Assembly: GCF_005405125.1 (NCBI RefSeq)
Contig: NZ_BJDL01000018.1
Location: forward strand, 43,565-107,564
DNA from: Lactiplantibacillus songbeiensis
GTDB lineage: Bacteria > Bacillota > Bacilli > Lactobacillales > Lactobacillaceae
Reading direction: 5' to 3'
DNA length: 64,000 nucleotides
The first letter of the stretch is position 1. Every line of letters starts with the position of its first letter. Below the pieces are notes generated by a model. The model was not told the origin of the DNA and made no database searches. It saw nothing but the letters and a program-made list of their open reading frames with translations. The position numbers and the translations under genes were made by a program. Positions 9,652-20,157 of this stretch are shown one piece after another.

Positions 9652-10115
9652 TAAATCACCGACTGAGCCATATAGTAATCAAAAATAGCCTGGTCACTAA
9701 GCTCTTTGGAGCTGGCATTTAAAGGTGATATTCCCTGACGTGCCATTTGCCAAGGCTTTTCTTGATGCGTAATACTTTCCAATTCATCAGCAGTATAACT
9801 ACCATATTCTTCCCAGACTTGCTGCAAAATATCTTCAACTTCATCTGAAAATTGCGGTACATTAACTTGTTTGGGAATATTGTGATAACCATATTCGCGA
9901 TACTTACGATAAACTTCTGGTAAAACTGGGCCATGTACCCAAGCCTCAAAGTGATCATTAAATAACTGATTATCCAGATGATGATCATCTTCATTTGTCA
10001 GGGTCAAAACCCATGCATATGCATAGTAAAGCAACTTCTGCAGCTTCTTCGGTGACATACTATCCTGAGCCAAATACCAATCGGCAACCTGGTCAGCCGT
10101 ATATTGTGTCGTCAT
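9651..10115 (-). CDS. SocA/Panacea-domain (DUF4065) protein, candidate antitoxin
   Basis: A 154-residue protein matching the SocA-like or Panacea domain: MSPKKLQKLLYYAYAW early on and FEAWVHGPVLPEVYRKY around residue 70, both hallmark segments. The domain acts as an antitoxin or as a proteolytic adaptor in several toxin-antitoxin pairs. It is the first gene of a two-gene minus-strand operon, with AAAGGAGG before the ATG. A GTAAATTTAC palindrome (10189-10198) lies upstream near a possible -35 and could be its operator. The domain call is firm; the antitoxin role is inferred. Confidence 0.75.
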   Translation of the reverse strand: MTTQYTADQVADWYLAQDSMSPKKLQKLLYYAYAWVLTLTNEDDHHLDNQLFNDHFEAWVHGPVLPEVYRKYREYGYHNIPKQVNVPQFSDEVEDILQQVWEEYGSYTADELESITHQEKPWQMARQGISPLNASSKELSDQAIFDYYMAQSVI

Positions 10116-10188
10116 TATACCCCTCCTTTTAACGTTATAACTCTAATTTCAGAATACCATTAAATTGTAACTATTAGATATAATTCAC

Positions 10189-10198
10189 GTAAATTTAC
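10189..10198. promoter_or_regulatory. Possible operator palindrome before SocA-like gene
   Basis: A perfect 10-bp palindrome, GTAAATTTAC, about 75 bp upstream of the SocA-like start. It overlaps a weak minus-strand -35 (TTTACG), 18 bp from TACAAT. Short AT-rich palindromes arise by chance, so confidence is low. Confidence 0.25.
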
Positions 10199-10291
10199 AG
10201 TATCTTTTTTGGTATCAACAGGTATACTACTGGCTAAGTAAGTCTAAAGCAACCAATAACTCCTACACATACAAATCACCTAACAATAATC

Positions 10292-10338
10292 AAATCCCAA
10301 CTAAGATAATTTGATAAAAACCATCTTAGTTGGGATTT
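10292..10338 (-). terminator. Terminator after the LacI remnant
   Basis: A 16-bp perfect stem, AAATCCCAACTAAGAT / ATCTTAGTTGGGATTT, with a 15-nt loop. T-rich stretches follow on either strand, better on the plus strand. Confidence 0.65.
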
Positions 10339-10355
10339 TTACACACTATTTAACC

Positions 10356-10645
10356 TTAAACTGAACTTTCTCGATAGATAATCTTCGATGGTAACGTCAC
10401 CATCCGCGGTAAACGCTCCGGATCTTGCATGCGACGAATTAATTGGTCAATGGCTAATTTACCCATCTCTTCACTGTAGGCATGAACCGTACTTAACTGT
10501 GGATTCGTATAGGTTGCCACTAAGCTATCATTGAAACCAATAATGCTAACTCGTTGGGGCACCGCAAGCTTGGCTTCACTCCCATGGCATCATTATCCAC
10601 TAAAAAGGCATGTGGCTGGGCGAGAACCTTTTTATCTACTTAATT
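10356..10645 (-). pseudogene. LacI-family regulator remnant (C-terminal part, frameshifted)
   Basis: The last 68 codons encode a typical LacI effector-domain end (PQRVSIIGFNDSLVATYTNP, then EEMGKLAIDQLI). Upstream, another frame reads VLAQPHAFLVDNDAMG, the matching preceding block of a LacI protein, then breaks: a few codons are missing and the frame changes before EAKLAVPQRVS. No helix-turn-helix domain precedes it. The gene is therefore a decayed fragment, probably once regulating the neighbouring GH1 glucosidase or UPF0303 gene. Confidence 0.8.
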
Positions 10646-10665
10646 GGATCCATTAAATCTATTTA

Positions 10666-10679
10666 TGAAAACGATTACT
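10666..10679. promoter_or_regulatory. Candidate cre or LacI-type box
   Basis: TGAAAACGATTACT matches the cre consensus TGNNANCGNTNNCA except at the last base and lies about 65 bp upstream of the UPF0303 gene. It could serve CcpA or the lost LacI regulator. Confidence 0.45.
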
Positions 10680-10741
10680 GTATTTGATTGACGATAACCC
10701 TTCCTTAGATTGACAATTAACCTATAGAAAGAAGGACTCTT

Positions 10742-11212
10742 ATGCGCTCATTAACTGAAATCATTGCTCAAGAACAGGCGGCTCAATTGCCTCATTTCGG
10801 ACTAGCCGATATTGACACACTAGTAGCTGACCTAAAGACCATTGGCCAAGCTAACTTTAACCGGGTTTGTATTTTAATCAAGCTCAATCAACGGGAAGTC
10901 TTCTTCCACGCTGGCACTCAAACGACCAATGAAAATAATCTTTGGATTCGTAAAAAAGCCAATGTAGTCGCGACCTTTGACCACAGTTCGCTATTTGAAA
11001 AAGCTAAGTATCGTGATGATCCCGAAAGTTTTTATCAAAAAGGCGGCCTAAGTCATCAAGACTATGCAATTGTTGGTGGTGGCTTCCCGATTGGCATTAC
11101 CGGTACGGGGATCATTGGTAGCTTGGTTGTCTCCGGCTTAACCGATGAAGAAGACCACGATCTCGCCTACCAGGCTTTAACGATGCTCAAAGACCAATTG
11201 ACTTCGGCCTAA
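10742..11212 (+). CDS. UPF0303 / HbpS-GlcG-like protein
   Basis: A 156-residue soluble protein of the UPF0303 family, related to the heme-binding HbpS/GlcG fold. Recognisable parts are REVFFHAGTQTTNENNLWIRKK and the C-terminal GGGFPIGITGTGIIGSLVVSGL. The exact function in lactobacilli is not known, and such genes often sit beside sugar genes. A GAAGG site precedes the ATG. It is convergent with the GH1 gene, with a shared terminator between them. Confidence 0.75.
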   Translation: MRSLTEIIAQEQAAQLPHFGLADIDTLVADLKTIGQANFNRVCILIKLNQREVFFHAGTQTTNENNLWIRKKANVVATFDHSSLFEKAKYRDDPESFYQKGGLSHQDYAIVGGGFPIGITGTGIIGSLVVSGLTDEEDHDLAYQALTMLKDQLTSA

Positions 11213-11261
11213 AAATAAGACCATTGATAACCCCAAAATCGGCTATCAATGGTCTTATTTT
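11212..11261. terminator. Bidirectional terminator
   Basis: An 18-bp perfect stem, AAAATAAGACCATTGATA / TATCAATGGTCTTATTTT, between two convergent genes, with A and T tracts that allow it to work both ways. Confidence 0.88.
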
Positions 11262-11263
11262 GA

Positions 11264-12796
<1,533 letters not shown>

Positions 12797-12833
12797 CTAA
12801 GTTCATATGTAAGACTTTCATGCTAGCAACTGT

Positions 12834-12847
12834 TGCAAGCGCTGTCA
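12834..12847. promoter_or_regulatory. cre site before GH1 gene
   Basis: TGCAAGCGCTGTCA matches all defined positions of the cre consensus TGNNANCGNTNNCA, so CcpA-mediated catabolite repression of the glucosidase is likely. Confidence 0.7.
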
Positions 12848-12893
12848 ATGATGGCCGGATGAATTTAGTAAAATCAATAAATAGTAAAACAAC

Positions 12894-13679
12894 CTATTCT
12901 AGAGTTTCTAAAAATCTTAATAAGGCTTGATTGAAAGCTTGTGACTGTTCTGCCATTACAATATGACCAGCTTCTGGAACCACAACCGATTGTCCTTTAA
13001 TGGCAGTCCTAGCAGTCACTGCAGCAAACGCTGAATCAAAATAAGGCGAGTTCTCACCAGCAATGATTAGAAATGGGATTGTTAAACCTGCAACGACATC
13101 TCGCCAATCCTGAAAAGCATGATCAACTAGTAATGGTAAAGTTGCCTTTTCATCAAATGGCGATTGCTTCGCGACCCTTTTGACTAACTTGTAAGTTGTA
13201 TCGTCAATGTGTTTATGAGTTGACGGACCTAATGGATTATAAAAGTAATCCGGAAAGTCCGACCAAGTAACATCTTTAAATCCATATGGCCAATCCGTAG
13301 TATTAATCATTTTTGGTGTTTGATCAACATCAATCACAGCTTTAATTGATTGATCACCGAATAATGAAACATATGCGAACCAAGTTGCTGCTCCCATTGA
13401 GTTACCTAATAGAATTGGTTGTTTTAGCTTTAATTGCTGTATCAGCTCATAAGCATCCATAGCTCGACGACTCATTCGCAATCCCTTACCAGTACGTTCC
13501 GACAATCCATGGCATCGACTATCAATGTTCACAACCCGATAGCCTGCAGTAACAAGTACCGAGACCTGTCCATGCCAGATTTCTTTAGATCCACCAAAAC
13601 CAGTTAGAATAACGATTGGCTGACCTATTCCTTCATCAGTATAATCCAGAGTAATTCGATCTGAAGTTACAAATTTCAT
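12894..13679 (-). CDS. Alpha/beta hydrolase
   Basis: A 261-residue alpha/beta-hydrolase fold protein. The nucleophile elbow is GNSMGAA (Ser near residue 95) and the C-terminal catalytic His is in EAGHIVMAE. An oxyanion-hole type LTGFGGS lies near the N-terminus. The substrate is unknown. It lies downstream of the acyl-CoA operon in the same direction but beyond a strong hairpin, so it is probably transcribed separately. Confidence 0.75.
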   Translation of the reverse strand: MKFVTSDRITLDYTDEGIGQPIVILTGFGGSKEIWHGQVSVLVTAGYRVVNIDSRCHGLSERTGKGLRMSRRAMDAYELIQQLKLKQPILLGNSMGAATWFAYVSLFGDQSIKAVIDVDQTPKMINTTDWPYGFKDVTWSDFPDYFYNPLGPSTHKHIDDTTYKLVKRVAKQSPFDEKATLPLLVDHAFQDWRDVVAGLTIPFLIIAGENSPYFDSAFAAVTARTAIKGQSVVVPEAGHIVMAEQSQAFNQALLRFLETLE

Positions 13680-13724
13680 TTTGCCGTTCTCCTTAACTTA
13701 CATACGTAACGACTCCGTCAACCT

Positions 13725-13768
13725 AAAATGAGCTTACTAAAGTTATAAACTTCAGCAAGCTCATTTTT
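13725..13768 (-). terminator. Terminator of the acyl-CoA operon
   Basis: The inverted repeat AAAATGAGCTT... / ...AAGCTCATTTTT lies just after the thioesterase stop, with T-rich flanks on both strands. Confidence 0.75.
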
Positions 13769-13773
13769 ACAAT

Positions 13774-14214
13774 CTAGACAGCAAACTTTTCACGAATCTG
13801 CTTAATAAACGCTTGCTGTTCTGGATCTTGAACAGTGTACGCTGGTACCGGAATCGGTTTTAAATCTGCATTAACAGCGATAAAGATGAAGATACCATTA
13901 CCAATTGCTACTGGGTCACTGTCATAAGTCTGACGTCGCACTTCCACATGAAACGTCATTGTATGCCTACTAGTTTTAAGTAATGTGACACTAAAGCTAA
14001 TATGATCACCAACGTGGGCTGGTTTTGCAAAGTTAAACTCTTTAATAGCCACCGTTAAAACTCGTGAATGTGTATACCGATTAGCCAATAAACCAATCGT
14101 AGAATCACAATGCTTAACCAACACCCCGCCATGTAAGATATTTAAATGATTGAGCATATCAGCATCTACAAAAAAGTCACCTGATTCAACTTGATAAAAC
14201 GTATTTTTCTCCAT
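13774..14214 (-). CDS. Hotdog-fold acyl-CoA thioesterase
   Basis: A 146-residue 4HBT/YciA-type thioesterase. The segment LNILHGGVLVKHCDSTIG (about residues 24-42) holds the conserved loop and Asp of the hotdog active site. It is the last gene of the eight-gene minus-strand operon, 49 bp after the acyl-CoA ligase. In this setting it would free the carboxylic acid product from CoA or rescue trapped CoA. The substrate is unknown. Confidence 0.82.
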   Translation of the reverse strand: MEKNTFYQVESGDFFVDADMLNHLNILHGGVLVKHCDSTIGLLANRYTHSRVLTVAIKEFNFAKPAHVGDHISFSVTLLKTSRHTMTFHVEVRRQTYDSDPVAIGNGIFIFIAVNADLKPIPVPAYTVQDPEQQAFIKQIREKFAV

Positions 14215-14263
14215 CTTTACCGACCTCTTTTAATGTGCATATTATTGGATATCGCAGCGCGAC

Positions 14264-15859
14264 TTACCGACCCCAGCCGCTATCACCACTGACATGTCGC
14301 ATTGGCTGTTCATACTCAAGATGACCATGCTCAACCATCTTGGCCAACAAATGCTTACGGACTTTCCCCGAACCAGTCTTCGGCAAAGTTGCAACAACAG
14401 TCAATTTTTCAGGCCAAAACTTCTTCGCTACATCAGTTTTTTCAAAGAATTGTTTAACTTGTGTTAAAGTTAACGGTAAATAATCTGGTTGCATCACAAC
14501 AAATGCCCCAATAATTTCACCTAAACGCGAATTCTTCAAACCAACTACTGCGGCTTCTTTGATCCCCGGATGATGCAACAACTTCTGCTCAATAATATAA
14601 GCTGAGATGTTTTCACCACCGCGAATAATCATATCCTTACTCCGACCATCAACTTCCAAAGCATCATCATCATTCCAATGCCCCAAGTCACCCGTTTGAA
14701 ACCAACCATCAAGACTCAATGCCTTTTTAGTTTCTGCTTCATCATGATAGTATCCACTAAAGACAACTGGTCCACGTACCGCAATTTGGCCAATTCGATT
14801 AGCCGCTGTAATCTGACGTTGACGTTCATCCATTAGCTTTACTTGTACCCCATCAATTGGAAATCCTGCGGTCGTCTCACCTTGCTTCATTTTAAAATAA
14901 GCTGGTGACGTACATAAGAAGGGTGCACTTTCGGTTAAGCCATAAATATTATAAACCGGTAAGCCAACTTCTTTAGCTTTCTGCATCATATCATCACCTA
15001 AGCGAGCACCACCCGAAATAACTCGAGTCAATGTGCTAGGTTGTTTAAACCAACCCAAGATATCATAAATCACTGTTGGTACCGTTACCAAATAGGTACA
15101 ATAATAACGATTAATTAAACGTTGTAGCCCTTCTACCGAATACCGTTGCATTAAGACTAACGTACTTCCAGCTAAAATAGTTGAAACTAAGCCATGATGG
15201 AACCCAATCGCATGGTACAGACCAGAAGGTAAAATTTGAACGTCTCCTGATTCAATCCCATACATCCGATTAAACTGTAACTCACTATATAATACGTTTT
15301 GATTAGATAACATGACACCTTTAGAATAACTAGTCGTCCCTGAAGTACATAGGATAACTGCTGGTGCAGGTTTAACATGCTCTTCATTAGATTTATTAGT
15401 AGGCTCTAACAGGATTAATGGCACTTGATTAAGCTTAGTTCGATTGGTCATATAATCAATCTGACTGATATTTTCAAAGCTCAATGAATTGCGACCATCG
15501 GCTTGGGTAACAATCAAATCTGGTTGAAATCTACCAATTAACGCGACCGCTTCTTCTTGATCCAAATGCGGATTTAATGGGAGCACCGTAATCTTACGTT
15601 TCAGGCAAGCAATAATTAATTGCACTTCAGTCATGCAAGTTGCCATTTGTACTGCAACTACATCACCTGCTGTTAATTGCAATTTATCTAAAAACTTGGC
15701 AGCATGTTCACTCAATTCATCAAACTCACGGTAAGTAACTTGACGATCTGCTTGAGCCAAAAAGATTTTATCAGGTGTCTTTTCACAACGTTCCTGCCAG
15801 ACTTCCGCAATGGTTAGAGGAAAGGTACTGGCTGTAGGTAATTTATATGAACCAATCAT
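14264..15859 (-). CDS. Acyl-CoA synthetase (AMP-forming, CaiC-like)
   Basis: A 531-residue ANL-superfamily enzyme. It has the P-loop ILCTSGTTSYSKGVMLS, the A5 motif YGLTESAPF, the TGDLG hinge region with DGRSKDMIIRGGENIS, and a C-terminal lysine motif KTGSGKVRKHLL. It would activate a carboxylic acid to its CoA thioester with ATP. In carnitine-type pathways this ligase primes the cycle and the family III CoA transferase then recycles CoA, and both are present here. An AAGGAGG site precedes the ATG. The carboxylate is unknown. Confidence 0.88.
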   Translation of the reverse strand: MIGSYKLPTASTFPLTIAEVWQERCEKTPDKIFLAQADRQVTYREFDELSEHAAKFLDKLQLTAGDVVAVQMATCMTEVQLIIACLKRKITVLPLNPHLDQEEAVALIGRFQPDLIVTQADGRNSLSFENISQIDYMTNRTKLNQVPLILLEPTNKSNEEHVKPAPAVILCTSGTTSYSKGVMLSNQNVLYSELQFNRMYGIESGDVQILPSGLYHAIGFHHGLVSTILAGSTLVLMQRYSVEGLQRLINRYYCTYLVTVPTVIYDILGWFKQPSTLTRVISGGARLGDDMMQKAKEVGLPVYNIYGLTESAPFLCTSPAYFKMKQGETTAGFPIDGVQVKLMDERQRQITAANRIGQIAVRGPVVFSGYYHDEAETKKALSLDGWFQTGDLGHWNDDDALEVDGRSKDMIIRGGENISAYIIEQKLLHHPGIKEAAVVGLKNSRLGEIIGAFVVMQPDYLPLTLTQVKQFFEKTDVAKKFWPEKLTVVATLPKTGSGKVRKHLLAKMVEHGHLEYEQPMRHVSGDSGWGR

Positions 15860-15875
15860 TATGCCGGACCTCCTT

Positions 15876-16847
15876 TTAACTTGGTACCGGTGCCGACAAC
15901 TCGCTTAACAATTGCTTAACCACGGTTTCGCCGTCACCAATAATCCCGTAATCTGCTAACTTAAAAATTGGCGCTGCTGGATCAGTATTAATGGCAATAA
16001 TACATTTTGATTGATCCATCCCAACAGTGTGTTGCAATGCACCCGAAATACCAACTGCGATATAGACGTCAGGCGCAACAACTTTGCCAGTCTGGCCAAC
16101 CATCGTCGACTTATCGACCCAGCCAGCATTAACTGCAACACGTGAAGCCCCTAAACTACCATGTAACTTATCAGCTAGTTGTTGCAACAATTCAAATCCT
16201 TCTGGACCTTGCATGCCACGACCACCGGATACAACAACTTTTGCATTTTCCAAATCATTTTTCTTAAGTGGTAAAGCAGAATAATCGACTTGATCAGCTT
16301 GTGCTGGATTATCCACAGCCTTAACTGCCACTTTTGCTGCTGAACCAGTTACAACTTGTTCATTGACCCCAGTCATATCACAAGTCATAACGGCATTGGC
16401 ATCACTAGCCAAGGCTACTTGCTGTAACATTGTTGCCTCTTCAGCTTTCTTTTGTGCAACGATGCTATCTGTCGTAACCGTCAGCTGATTAACTTGCATA
16501 ATGAAGTTTTCTTTTAACTCAGCTGCAACGCGCTTTGCAATACTTGTGGCACCCTTATCATTAGCAAATAAAATCAAAGAGTGGGCTTGTCCAGCAAAGT
16601 ACTCGCTTAACGCATTGGTGGTTTGTGCGAGATTAATTTTTGAAAATTGTGCATACGCCAGAATATCAATCTCTTTTAATCCGGCCGTTCCATACTTTTC
16701 TTCGATACCTTGATCAGATGGTGCTACCACCACCGCATTTAAATCATTGCCATCAAAATTATCTTGCGCGAAATGAATCAAATTCAAATTTTTATCTTCA
16801 AATTTCGGATCAGCTAATAATACTAAATAAATTGGTTGCTTCGTCAT
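15876..16847 (-). CDS. etfA: Electron transfer flavoprotein alpha subunit
   Basis: A 323-residue EtfA (FixB type). The C-terminal FAD-binding domain shows [50 protein letters not shown] and the ADYGIIGD end. There is no fused ferredoxin domain. The ATG at 16847 is used because GGTGG stands at proper distance and the upstream in-frame codons are GTGs inside that site. It follows etfB by 15 bp. The heterodimer would carry electrons between the acyl-CoA dehydrogenases and a partner dehydrogenase. ETFs are uncommon in lactobacilli. Confidence 0.93.
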   Translation of the reverse strand: MTKQPIYLVLLADPKFEDKNLNLIHFAQDNFDGNDLNAVVVAPSDQGIEEKYGTAGLKEIDILAYAQFSKINLAQTTNALSEYFAGQAHSLILFANDKGATSIAKRVAAELKENFIMQVNQLTVTTDSIVAQKKAEEATMLQQVALASDANAVMTCDMTGVNEQVVTGSAAKVAVKAVDNPAQADQVDYSALPLKKNDLENAKVVVSGGRGMQGPEGFELLQQLADKLHGSLGASRVAVNAGWVDKSTMVGQTGKVVAPDVYIAVGISGALQHTVGMDQSKCIIAINTDPAAPIFKLADYGIIGDGETVVKQLLSELSAPVPS

Positions 16848-16862
16848 GGTAAACACCACCTT

Positions 16863-17663
16863 TTATAAAATTCCTTGTGTCTGTAATTGATTAACTAGCT
16901 TGCTAACTGATTGATCATCATCAGCTAATTTATAAATAACTGCTTGTTTCTTCTGCTCTGGAATGAATGCCAACCGACTTGTTGGCGCTTCAGAGCTTAA
17001 TTGATTCCAAGCATCCTGGTCAATCACAGTAATACTATCAATAGTAACGGTTTCTAATTCAGCACGTTTTGCAACCATCTTAGTTTTGAAACTTGGTAGC
17101 CGAGGCTTGTTGATATCTTCTGTAACAGAGATCACAGCTGGTGTTTGCACTTTGCCAGTTAATTCACCCTTTTCCCATAAGGTTACATAGGATAATTGAT
17201 CACCATCAACGTTTAAAGCATTAACATCATCAAAGTATGGTAATCCCAAACTATTGGCAATCGATGCACTAACATAGCCTTGCGGTGTATCTAGTGCTTG
17301 ATCACCTGTAAAGATAACATCAAAATCACCTAACTTTTTGGCTGCCTCAGCTAGAACAACCCCAACTGCACTATTATTGTCAGCACCGGCCTTTAATAAA
17401 TCACTATTCACCGTTACAGCTCTGGTTGCGCCTAATGCTAAAGCTGCTCTCAGTGCTTTTTCAGTTGCATCTGCACTACCATATGAAGCTACCGTAACCG
17501 TACCGTTTTGCCCATCAGCTAATTGTAAAGCTGCTTCAATCGCATTCTTATCAGCTGGGTTTAAAATTGCACCACTAGTTTCAGCTGTTAGTTGCCCTTG
17601 ATCATCTAATTCTGGTTTTGTTGTGGGGACAATCACCCCTTTAATAAAGACTAGACTATTCAT
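16863..17663 (-). CDS. etfB: Electron transfer flavoprotein beta subunit
   Basis: A 266-residue EtfB (FixA type) with NPADKNAIEAALQL, a nucleotide-binding strand-loop (GATRAVTVNSD), FTGDQALDTPQGYVSASIA and the LPSFKTKMVAKRAELE tail typical of the family. The start is the ATG at 17663, 9 bp after GGAG. It lies 12 bp after the acyl-CoA dehydrogenase gene and forms the Etf dimer with the next gene. Whether this Etf bifurcates electrons cannot be settled by eye. Confidence 0.93.
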   Translation of the reverse strand: MNSLVFIKGVIVPTTKPELDDQGQLTAETSGAILNPADKNAIEAALQLADGQNGTVTVASYGSADATEKALRAALALGATRAVTVNSDLLKAGADNNSAVGVVLAEAAKKLGDFDVIFTGDQALDTPQGYVSASIANSLGLPYFDDVNALNVDGDQLSYVTLWEKGELTGKVQTPAVISVTEDINKPRLPSFKTKMVAKRAELETVTIDSITVIDQDAWNQLSSEAPTSRLAFIPEQKKQAVIYKLADDDQSVSKLVNQLQTQGIL

Positions 17664-17675
17664 GAGATTCATCTC

Positions 17676-18821
17676 CTAATCGCTATATTCACGATTTAAT
17701 TCATTCGCGATGGTGACGCGTTGGATTTGATTTGTACCTTCAAAGATTTGGAAGACTTTGCAATCCCGCATCAATTTTTCAACTGGGTAATCTTTCGAAA
17801 CACCATAACCACCAAAAATTTGAACGGCATCTGATGTTGCTTTTTGAACGGCATCAGTAACAAATGTCTTGGTCATAGCGCCTTCCTTGCGAACCAGACT
17901 ACCTTCATCCATCATTTTCATGGTGTTATTAACCATTAAACGTGAAGCTTCAGTTTGAGTTGCCATATCGGCTAGCATTTCTTGAACTGCTTCAAACTTA
18001 ATAATTGGCCGATTAAATTGTTTACGTAACTTGGCATACTTAACTGATTCATCCAAGGCACGTTGCATAATCCCAACTGCCAAGGTTGCAACAAAGGCAC
18101 GAGATAAGTTCAAGCTATTTAAAGCAACTTTTAATCCATGGCCTTCATCACCAATCCGGTTAGCTGCTGGTACTTTAACATGGTCAAAAGTAACATCAGT
18201 CGTGTTAGAGAGCCGCAAGCCCATCTTATCTTCATGCTTACCAGCTGCAATACCACCACGTGACTTTTCAACGATAAAGGCACTCAAGCCCTTATTGCCA
18301 TCATCAGAGGTCCGGAAAATACCAACAAAAACATCTGCTAAACTACCATTAGTAATAAATGTTTTATCACCATTTAAGATATAATCGTCGCCTTCACGAG
18401 TCGCTGTTGCTTGAACAGAGCCCGCATCAGTACCTGCGTTAGATTCACTTAAAGCGAACGCAGCAAACTTACCTGGTGCAATAATATCAGCAAAATGTTG
18501 AACCTGTTCATCGGTCCCAGCAATCATTACTGAACGTAGTGCCACGAAAGTTGAGACTAATGTAATCGCGTACCCAGGATCATAACTAGCTAATTTTTCA
18601 AAAATCATTGCAGTGGTTGCATATGATAAGCCAGCCCCACCAAACTTTTCAGGGATTTCCAACATATGAAGTCCCATATCAAAAGCTGGTTTGAATAATT
18701 CTTCTGGACATTCACCTTTTTCATCACATTCTTTAACAACTTCTGGTGTTAAAGTTTCATCGGCAAATTCCTTTACCATTTTCAAAAAATCTTTTTGTTC
18801 ATCCGTATATAACAATGCCAT
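17676..18821 (-). CDS. Acyl-CoA dehydrogenase 1 (short-chain type)
   Basis: A 381-residue flavoprotein with the normal acyl-CoA dehydrogenase length. Visible motifs are FALSESNAGTDAGS (FAD/substrate contact, about residues 130-143), ITNGSLADVF and the C-terminal IFEGTNQIQRV, which carries the catalytic Glu position of short-chain enzymes. It would interconvert an acyl-CoA and its 2,3-enoyl-CoA using the adjacent EtfAB. With no hydratase, thiolase or hydroxyacyl-CoA dehydrogenase nearby, beta-oxidation is unlikely and enoyl-CoA reduction is more plausible. Confidence 0.9.
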   Translation of the reverse strand: MALLYTDEQKDFLKMVKEFADETLTPEVVKECDEKGECPEELFKPAFDMGLHMLEIPEKFGGAGLSYATTAMIFEKLASYDPGYAITLVSTFVALRSVMIAGTDEQVQHFADIIAPGKFAAFALSESNAGTDAGSVQATATREGDDYILNGDKTFITNGSLADVFVGIFRTSDDGNKGLSAFIVEKSRGGIAAGKHEDKMGLRLSNTTDVTFDHVKVPAANRIGDEGHGLKVALNSLNLSRAFVATLAVGIMQRALDESVKYAKLRKQFNRPIIKFEAVQEMLADMATQTEASRLMVNNTMKMMDEGSLVRKEGAMTKTFVTDAVQKATSDAVQIFGGYGVSKDYPVEKLMRDCKVFQIFEGTNQIQRVTIANELNREYSD

Positions 18822-18838
18822 CGTTAATTCACACCCTT

Positions 18839-20077
18839 CTATTTAACAGGGTCGCCAATATGTCTAGTAGTGGCAGCTGCCCCATCATCCAATAGTTGAT
18901 TAATCTTTTCATCAGAATAACCAATTTCACTCAAGACACTCTTAGTGTCAGCACCTTGTGGCCGTGAAACTTTCAAATCTGGATTTCCCATCGATGCAAA
19001 ACGAACTGGGTTCGTAGGAATCATACGATCATTACCAGATGGGAATTTAATCTTCCGTAATTCATCGTTATCCAAAGCTTCATCATCTTTATAGATTTCA
19101 GTTGGTACATAGCAAGCTTCGAGTGGTAAATCATTTTCTTTAAAGATATCAACCCAATGCTGTAATGGTTGCTTCTTGAACTGCTCATCCAAAATACCAA
19201 TAAATTCTTTATTCAAATTCTCAGCATTGATATGGTCAATATTGTTGTAACGCTTATTATCAACTAAATCTTTACGACCAATTAGCGTCATAACTTTGTT
19301 ATAGTCGCGGTTAAAGACTGGAACACACATTACGAACCAACGATCATCACTAGTCTTAAAGCAATCATTGAATGGGTTAGCGACATTCAAACGACTCTTT
19401 GGATATTCGTTACCATATTGAGCCGAAACCATGGCAACATTTTGCATGAAGATTGCCGCGTGATGTAAGCTGACGGTCAATTTATCGCCTTTACCTTCGC
19501 GAGCTTGCTTTAATAAGGCGCCACAGATACCAGCAGCTAAACACATGGAGACTTGGAAGTCACCATAACCGTTAGCAGGGTTCATTGGGCTTTGACCAGC
19601 TTCCAAAGTTGTTCCTAAAACACCACCACGAGCCATATAAGACGTTGCATCAAAGCCAGCAGCATCCTTTTGTGGACCATGTTCGCCATAGCCTAGAACT
19701 TGTGCAAAAATCAATTTTGGAAATTTTTGTTTTAATGTTTCATAATCAATTCCTAAGTGTTCCAGTGACTTTGTCCGAACGTTAGTTACAAAGACATTGG
19801 CATCTTTCAATAAGTCGTAAAAGGCTTGCCGCCCATCATCTTTTTTCAGATTTAAAGTAACAAAACGTTTGTTTAGGTTTGAAATATCAAAGCCTAAGTT
19901 TTCGTCATCTGAATAGTGCATGTTGAAAACGGCACCTTGTGTCCGTTCAGCATCGCCCTTTGGAGGTTCAACCTTAATGACGTCAGCGCCCCATTCACCC
20001 AAAACTCGGGTAACGGTTGGTGCTGCCAAAAACGTTGTCATGTCAACAATACGTACTCCATCTAAAGTTTTACTCAT
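18839..20077 (-). CDS. Family III (CaiB/BaiF-type) CoA transferase
   Basis: A 412-residue CoA transferase of the CaiB/formyl-CoA transferase family. It starts with LDGVRIVDMTTFLAAP and GADVIKVEPP, and holds the expected nucleophile Asp in GYGDFQ (about residue 173). It would move CoA from the reduced acyl-CoA product to an incoming free acid, so activation costs ATP only once. It lies between the two dehydrogenases, 17 bp before dehydrogenase 1. A hairpin of 13-bp arms sits in the 80-bp gap before it, after dehydrogenase 2. Confidence 0.9.
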   Translation of the reverse strand: MSKTLDGVRIVDMTTFLAAPTVTRVLGEWGADVIKVEPPKGDAERTQGAVFNMHYSDDENLGFDISNLNKRFVTLNLKKDDGRQAFYDLLKDANVFVTNVRTKSLEHLGIDYETLKQKFPKLIFAQVLGYGEHGPQKDAAGFDATSYMARGGVLGTTLEAGQSPMNPANGYGDFQVSMCLAAGICGALLKQAREGKGDKLTVSLHHAAIFMQNVAMVSAQYGNEYPKSRLNVANPFNDCFKTSDDRWFVMCVPVFNRDYNKVMTLIGRKDLVDNKRYNNIDHINAENLNKEFIGILDEQFKKQPLQHWVDIFKENDLPLEACYVPTEIYKDDEALDNDELRKIKFPSGNDRMIPTNPVRFASMGNPDLKVSRPQGADTKSVLSEIGYSDEKINQLLDDGAAATTRHIGDPVK

Positions 20078-20096
20078 GAAAACTTCCTCCTAAGTA

Positions 20097-20144
20097 AACA
20101 TGCCGATAGCATGTGTTGGTTCTCACCTATACTATCGGCATGTT
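20097..20144 (-). promoter_or_regulatory. Intra-operon hairpin upstream of CoA transferase
   Basis: Perfect 13-bp arms AACATGCCGATAG / CTATCGGCATGTT around a 22-nt loop. No strong T run follows on the minus strand, and AGGAGG starts soon after. It is therefore more likely an RNA processing/stability or partial termination element than a full terminator. Confidence 0.6.
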
Positions 20145-20157
20145 ATGTGCGTTTTTA

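Noticed and set aside
9719..9994. A 91-codon frame inside the SocA-like gene
   Set aside because: Same strand, other frame; low-complexity Met/Ile-rich product, and the SocA-like frame explains the region.
18031..18384. A 117-codon plus-strand frame opposite acyl-CoA dehydrogenase 1
   Set aside because: It is the antisense shadow of a well-supported gene with no own start signals.
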